64,000 nt of DNA from Myrica gale (taxonomy: Eukaryota; Streptophyta; Magnoliopsida; Fagales; Myricaceae): assembly GCA_963930655.1 (NCBI GenBank), contig OZ005602.1, positions 26,611,840-26,675,839 of the forward strand, in the 5' to 3' direction. The notes under the pieces are model-generated. The model made no database searches. It was not told the DNA's origin and saw only the letters and a program-made list of their open reading frames with translations. Each line of letters opens with the position of its first letter. The stretch's first letter is position 1. Shown here piece after piece: positions 58,075 to 64,000 of the stretch. A program made the translations under genes and the position numbers.

Positions 58075-58845
58075 AGTAAATTGTAGCGGTCGACCGTATT
58101 CTATATTATCATTTACCATATAGTAAAAAAATGAAATTTAGTGACTAAATCGCCGGCGTGCTATAAACCTAATGAACAAATTGCATATTTTCCTAATTTT
58201 TATGATGACATCGTAATTCCGATGACCATGGATTATATTTTACGTATTTTTATAATTAACAAGTAAATGGTAAGTGATTCCGACAGTGATTGAACCTATG
58301 TGTTTTTTTTTGCCCACTTTTAGATCTTCATTCTTTCATCAATAAAAGAATATAAACCAAGGACAACCGCTCTAGAGGCACATCTTTCTTGAATTTTAAG
58401 ATTTTCTTCAATTTGCTATACGTAGAAAATTATTCAATTCGAAGATACATATACACAACATACAACTTTTAAAGTTGCTTATATTGTGAGCTCAACAACA
58501 TGTAATGCATGTTGTATCTTTTTCTCTTAAAATTAGATTATCTAATTCGTACAGCAATTTGAATTATGATTAGGATGGATCAATCCAATTGTTTTGACCA
58601 ATCCTCGACTAAAAAAAAAAATTAATTTATGATATAAAAAAATAACAAAAGTTTAATTAGAGATGATAAGTAAAAAGAAATTTCTACCATGATTAGAAGA
58701 TGTACTAATCATATGTTCTATATTTACAAAATTAATAAAGTTGCTCTCAGAAAAAAAAAAAGATTAATAAAGTTGGGAGAAAATATATGATAACACTAAT
58801 GAAGTTGCATGTCTAAAGACTAAAGACTGTGAAATCCCATCAGTT

Positions 58846-60884
58846 TCACATGCACATTTCATCATCATGAAATCTCTTGTCCCTTTTGAGAGGCCTTGAA
58901 TCTCCAATATGTCGAATAATATGCATACTTTCAAGACGTTCAACAACATCCTTCATTGTAGGACGGTTTCTTGGGAAAAACTCGATGCAATGCATGCCCA
59001 ACTCTGTAATTGCAACACCATCTTCAGGATGATAGCCCCAGTCTTCTTGCAGGCTTTTGTGAACAAGAGAGCACTGGGGTTTGTATTCCATCTTGGCCCA
59101 AACATGTAGCAGATTGTTTAGCAGTAGGTCGGGCTTTCCTTGTTTCTCCAGATCAGAAGTTCTTTTAGCAATTAGCCCCAGGAGAATGACACCAAATGAG
59201 AAGACTTCACTGCTTGTTTCCCATTCACCCCCTGTCATGCCAAATCTTCAGTTTTGAGTTGTAAGGTATGCAAAATAGTCTCTGGTTTACTTAAGAAAAT
59301 TCGAAACATTTATGGTGTTCATAGGCATTAGGCAATGTCCTTAAGTGCCTCTTTCCCTGTTCATAAGATTATTTATCCTATTGTAGCTGAGCTGTTTACT
59401 TTTCACCTATCAGATGCATTTTTCACTCACCTCGGCTGAACTAAACAGAGTGCCCTGTTTCATCAGTTTTTCATGAATCCAAGAACTATTACATTACAAG
59501 AAAAGAAATTGGCTTTGATCAAACAAAAGGAAATAGTAGTAAATATGAAGAAACAGGAAAAAAGAAGAAGAAGTACCTCGAAGAGTAGAAGATGGATCAA
59601 TACAGTGAGTAAGAATTCTGATTTGCTTGTTTTGGTTACTCACTTCACCAATGATCCTTTTGCTCATTAGCCCCAAATCGATTAATTTTGGCTTGAAATC
59701 CTGCAAATTAACATATGAGACTTCTAACATAAAGGCAAACCCCAATGACTTGGAAATGAAATAGGAAGTGTTCAAGAAACTACAAGTGCCTGAAAAAAGG
59801 AAAAAGAATCAAGTCCAACCCAATCGAGCCTTATATGAGATGCATTGATATTGAAGACCAGATGTGGCTTGTCCTGACCATGAAGAAATTTAAGGAGGTG
59901 TGCAAGTTCAAGAATAACATTGATCCTCTGCGGCCACTTGAGATCATCTGTATAACCGTGTTATATATGTCATATAAAGCATAGCAAATTTAACCAGAAT
60001 GTCAACCTGTATTTAATATACTCAAGAAATAATGGCACTTATACAACATATTGTCTGAAAAGAAAAAAGGAAAAGAAAAACTAATCACTTAAAACATGTA
60101 CTTCGACAGACTATAATTAGTCTAATTCGATTCTCAGTCCCTAAACTATTTGTTGGGTTCTGATTTCATCTATAAATTATTGAGTGTTTTAATTCAGTTC
60201 TTGAAATTTTGGAAATATAATCACCATGAAAATGGTCATTGCCTCCGAAACACTGCAGAAATTGCTTCTGCAGAATACTGATGAATGTCTTCCCTATATG
60301 TGATGGAATATCCTCCACAACAAACCCAGTAGAACACAAAAATCAATCTACTTTCTTCAGAAGAATAAACAGTTGGGGGAACTAATTCTATAAGGACATA
60401 ATAATGGGAAAGATTGGTATCGTGTACCTTTCACTATTAGGTTATGCAAAGTATCTCGTGGACTCAGGTCATAGACAACACCTTCTACTTCTTCACAGCA
60501 GTAACCAATCAACTTTGCCAAAGTAGGATGACCATTCAGCGTTGGATTCGTCAAAAATTCAACCTCTTCCTACAACAAAACCCAAACCCATAAATAAGAG
60601 GAATCTGCAGAAGTCAAAAGGGGGGAAGTGAAGAGAGAACCAATTCGAGAACTTACTTGATTAACCATTAGAACCTCATCGTATCTGAGGGCCATGGATT
60701 CTGACTTCTTATCCCATATCTTTACCACTACATCTCGAGCTTCTGTCCCTTTCTCGCCTCCTTTAACCTTTGCTCTATATAATCTGGCAAATTGGATAGC
60801 ACCAACCTGGTTCTTCTTGTCGAAATTATTGGTGCAAGCTTTCAAGTCCTCCAATGTGAACACTTGCAGCTTTGCAGAATCCAT
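58846..60884 (-). CDS. Receptor-like cytoplasmic kinase homologue without the catalytic aspartate; integrity uncertain
   Basis: Exons 60657–60884, 60428–60569, 59820–59947 and 59577–59700 join in frame, and the last exon ends at 58846. The start MDSAKLQVFTLEDLKACTNN is like plant RLCK/ZRK-type proteins. The glycine loop is poor (VGAIQFARLY), Lys55 of VVVK is present, HRD is replaced by Val154-Phe155-Asn156, and DFG reads Asp174-Leu175-Gly176. It is thus a likely pseudokinase. Two acceptors suit the last exon. The one at 59279 restores an activation segment ending in MTGGEWETSSEVFSFG but contains an in-frame TGA at 59248–59250 where Trp is expected. The one at 59231 skips that stop and gives 335 residues but a short activation segment. 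The C-lobe then looks normal, with ELGMHCIEFFPRNRPTMKDV. It may act as a decoy or scaffold, or be a recent pseudogene. Confidence 0.75.
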
Positions 60885-61563
60885 CTTATTTCCATGCAGC
60901 TCTTCCCCATAAACAATCACGAAACAGCTGGACGAAGAAAAAGATATATATGACTGAGAGATTTGATTGCGATTACTGTAGCATCATTGCTTCCCCCGCA
61001 AAGCTATGCCTAGCTACGGTCATATCCGGGACAGTAGAAATTTTCAAAGTCGTAATCACACGACTAGTATAGTTTATTATGAGTGCACATCATCGGCAAA
61101 GTCAAACTCCAATAGTAAAACAAAGTGCCTCTTCGATCAAGGCTTGGGATGCGATGGACCATGTGAGGAAGAACAAAAACCGAAAAAAAGGTGCAAGTAA
61201 GATGCGAGTTAGATAGCTACCATCCAATCTTCAATGTTTCAGCCATGGAAATCATTTTGGTATAACTGAGAATAAAAAATCATATACATATGTCACATAA
61301 TAAATAAATGAATCATTCAATTACAGATCACTCATATATGTGTCGATAAGATGTCCCTTGAAATATTTTACAATTCTGAAGTTGGTTGCCACCCTTGACT
61401 ACGCCGCTCCTATATAAATAGCCTTATAGTTGACCAATGTATTATTTCATCCTCAGCGTTTTCGTTGTTTAGGCAGGCTCTCTGACAGATACTAAAAATG
61501 TGTTTACACAGAAGCCTTACCTATTGGACAAGGATTAAGACATCACGTGTTTGTCTCTGTGTG

Positions 61564-61619
<56 letters not shown>

Positions 61620-61786
61620 ACATACAAAAATGGCTGCTCTCTGTGGCCTAAAAGAACTCCGAAGATCACAGGTGCATGGTAATACAAAATTACACAACTT
61701 GTACAAAACAAACCAGCATTGTATGACTCCTTAAGCATACATTGCAATCAGATAGCCTCATTAAGCAGGGAGGTTGCAAGCGATGA
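60885..61786. other. Upstream region of the kinase-like gene
   Basis: No coding sequence recognised apart from frames over the GA repeat. The TATATAAATA-like string near 61412–61422 on the plus strand is not linked to a recognised gene. Confidence 0.4.
61567..61619. repeat. (GA)n microsatellite
   Basis: About 26 GA units with one interruption (GAGGAG) close to the right end. Open frames across it are repeats of Glu-Arg or Leu-Ser and are not genes. Confidence 0.97.
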
Positions 61787-61794
61787 CCTGCAGT

Positions 61795-62823
61795 CAGTGG
61801 CGGAACCAGGACTCAAGTTGAGGGGGGGCAAACTCCTAAAGCGAAATGACAAATTTTTTTCTTACTTAATGCAAAAGGCGTTTTAGAGTTAAAATAACGA
61901 AAACTAATGAATAAAAACATTAAAAATATTGAAATACACTACTGTAACTCCTTAAAAAATATTCTTACTCATAATTTTTGAATCATAGCTCTCTAAAACC
62001 CCTCATTATTTTCTCATATTGCTTATTGGTTTTGAACCATAACTCTCTAAAACCCCTCATTGTTTTCCCATTTTGCTTCTTAGGAAAATCATGACCAACA
62101 AGCCAAGTGATTGACAAGGAATTTTGATCAAATACTCCTTACGAATTTAATCTTCAATCCCAACATCATATTCTTCAATGAGTTTACGTAACCTTGAGTC
62201 AACAATAATATAATCCAGACTAAACAAAAGACAAGGTCTTTTCGAACTAATATTCGCATCAAAAGTAGGAGTACTAAGCGATTCCACATTGGCTGACTTT
62301 TTTTTATCCAAAATTTATCCATAATCTAAACAAAACAAAATGAAAATTCATCAACCAATTCAATTCACTAATCAAAATTAAAAACAATAAAACTTTAAAC
62401 ACCAACGTTCTAATCTCTTCAAATATACAACATTTATATGTCTACTAGGTTACTATCATGATCAGCATATTAAGTAATCAAAATATAAATGAACAAAGAT
62501 TTATAAACTCCATATCTCCTCTCTCCCTCTCTCTTACGCATGGGATGTGAGAAATTTGAGACAAGTAATCAACATGTAATTCTCCTACCTACTCTACCGC
62601 TGAACAACTCTTCAAACTAATCTAAATAAATTTTTCCCAAAAACAATGGGATTATATTGTCAGATTTTAGCACTCTATAAGTAGAAAATATGTGTATTGA
62701 ATATATTTTTATAGTAAAATAGATATAATGAACAGAAATAATAAAAAAGTCATAATGTTGAAAGACTTGACTTATAAACCACAACACATTAAACTATATA
62801 TATAAAATAGATAGGAAAATACG

Positions 62824-62859
<36 letters not shown>

Positions 62860-62906
62860 CAAGGGGGGCAGCTGCCCCGGCTTGACCCCCCTTGGCTCCG
62901 CCACTG
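61795..62906. mobile_element. Non-autonomous hAT element of the CAGTGGCGGA family (1112 bp)
   Basis: Ends CAGTGGCGGAACCAGG and CTTGGCTCCGCCACTG are inverted and are flanked by the perfect 8-bp duplication CCTGCAGT (61787–61794 and 62907–62914). It contains GGGGGGGCAAAC near the left end and a (TA)n tract at about 62829–62856 near the right. The interior matches the eroded copy at 4140–4732 in several blocks. No transposase frame remains. Confidence 0.92.
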
Positions 62907-63321
62907 CCTGCAGTGTATGTGGACGAATTAAAGAGCGTTTATGGCCATGCGTGGTGTGATGATCGTCTCGGGGCCACAACTATTAATGTTTTGGAACTGC
63001 TGCACTTCAATAACGCTGGAATTGCCTAAAAAGATTCGGAAATGTTCTGTTCTCTTTTCCTCTTAACACTAAGACCCCTAAAGTTTCATAACTTGCTCTG
63101 GATCATAACATATAGTGGATTGGACCTTAACACCAATCAAACAATTTTCTAAACTGGATGTCTCAAACACTTGGGCATAGAAGTTAATAATCTGTTGCCT
63201 ATTCGAAAGGAAAATATACTAAACAATTACTGCTGCATGTATCCCGAAAACATCGTGATCGTATGGTAGTTGTTAACCAACTACATGTGATGTAACTATT
63301 GGTGTTTGATACATTGCATCT

Positions 63322-63950
63322 CTAATAGAGAATGGGTATAGGAGAATTGACTTGGAATGGCTGAATGAGGTCGGAATCTGGCACGTTCATAGGAGGCAGA
63401 GAAAAGTGATCATAAGTTGAGCTTCCTCTTCTAAGCTCTTCCATGGTCTGCAGGGCTGCAACAGTATTCCGAAATATTCCTTCTTCAGCAACTGTTATTG
63501 CTTCTCTTTCTTCTCTGGTTTTCTCTCCATCCTCAACTGGGAATACTGCATCTATGGTGCTTTCGCATTCCTTCACTAGCTTTGAAATAAGATCGGTTGT
63601 GAAAAAGGGCTGCTGCAATACCTTCTGAATGAACGGCAAGCGCAAAAGCCCACCTGTTCGCTTATCATACTTCTTCAAGATCTTGGCCAGCCCTGCAAAA
63701 CTCAAAACTTTTCAGTAATTCTTATATCCAAGGAGAATGAATCAATTGAAACTAATCTGAAGAGAGCTTAGATGGATTGAGTACCTGTGTAATTTACATT
63801 GCTGTAGTTCACTAAGAGCACCATTTCCCCATGGAAATCAACAATGTCTTTCCTGATTTTTGCCATCTCCTCTTTATATTCTGTCTCTGAAGGTTGACTC
63901 CCATTTGGCCCCCACGTATCAATCACCCTCTGGACCCTCTGTTGCAACTC
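63322..63950 (-). CDS. SPX domain protein (SPX1/2/3-type), last two exons only
   Basis: Stand-alone SPX proteins bind inositol pyrophosphates and then hold PHR1-type factors inactive when phosphate is sufficient. Two exons are present, 63785–63950 and 63322–63692, joined in phase through a split Gly codon. The first encodes [14 protein letters not shown], then a stretch through [20 protein letters not shown]. The second encodes the conserved [20 protein letters not shown], then [33 protein letters not shown] and the acidic/Ser-rich tail with [10 protein letters not shown] that is typical of SPX1–3. The [11 protein letters not shown] lysines are the known ligand-binding surface. The first exon, with the N-terminal MKF start, is beyond the right edge. 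Which SPX paralogue it is cannot be decided from the C-terminal part. Confidence 0.92.
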
Positions 63951-64000
63951 CTGCTTTTACAGAAACATTTATCAAATCCATTAGACTACTTTTCCACCCA

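Larger units (their letters stand above)
56312..58194. mobile_element. MITE with ~100-bp inverted arms, split by a solo LTR
   Basis: The left arm (56312 on: AGGAAAATATGTAATTTGAT, later TTTCATTTTTTTACTATATGG) matches the reverse of the right arm (58080–58194). The 7-bp flanks AATTTTT at 56305–56311 and 58195–58201 are identical. Without the LTR and its 5-bp duplication the element is about 300 bp. It is non-coding and its superfamily is not certain. Confidence 0.78.

Noticed and set aside
61498..61747. Frames with Glu-Arg or Leu-Ser repeats
   Set aside because: They are by-products of the (GA)n microsatellite.

Overview
This 64 kb window is nuclear DNA of a flowering plant, very probably a eudicot. 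It is AT-rich, the genes are split by GT–AG introns, the encoded proteins are plant-type (GRAS factor with a miR171 site, plastid CDP-DAG synthase, VAP27, SPX), and the space between genes is full of plant transposon types. The exact species cannot be read from the sequence.

Layout. (1) 610–2708, minus: the 5' half of an ATG8 autophagy gene whose last exons lie off the left edge. (2) About 2.8–17.7 kb: a long gene-free stretch with a Tourist-like MITE, an eroded hAT element, a nearly complete but decayed L1-type LINE (10034–14871) that was itself split by a ~1 kb poly(A) retroposon, and a short hAT element. (3) 17726–19900, plus: an intronless GRAS gene of the SCL6/HAM clade with a perfect miR171 target site. 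(4) 19.9–31.0 kb: more than 11 kb without a recognisable gene, holding a fold-back MITE and a CCGGTCCGG-rich hAT element inside a tandem duplication. (5) 31036–38992, minus: a complete seven-exon plastid-type phosphatidate cytidylyltransferase gene with a solo LTR in intron 4. (6) 40765–42486, plus: a frameshifted remnant of an intron-containing UIM/EF-hand gene. (7) 43655–49569, minus: a complete eight-exon VAP27 gene. (8) 50.5–52.7 kb: two hAT elements. (9) 53016–53993, minus: a single-exon, probably plastid-targeted membrane protein. (10) 56.3–58.2 kb: a MITE split by a Gypsy-like solo LTR. (11) 58846–60884, minus: a receptor-like cytoplasmic kinase homologue lacking the catalytic HRD aspartate. 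(12) 61795–62906: another hAT element. (13) 63322–63950, minus: the last two exons of an SPX gene whose first exon is off the right edge.

The genes do not form a pathway. They serve separate jobs: autophagy, meristem and shoot regulation, plastid phosphatidylglycerol synthesis, ER–plasma membrane contacts, signalling and phosphate sensing. The most informative part of the window is its transposon record. Many insertions have terminal repeats and target-site duplications that can be read to the base, and three of them are nested or sit in duplicated targets, so the order of events can be deduced. The least familiar object is the ~1 kb poly(A) retroposon at 13743–14733, which has no convincing protein but carries a series of short perfect stem-loops. 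Splice sites and exon joins were worked out by hand and have not been tested against transcripts.
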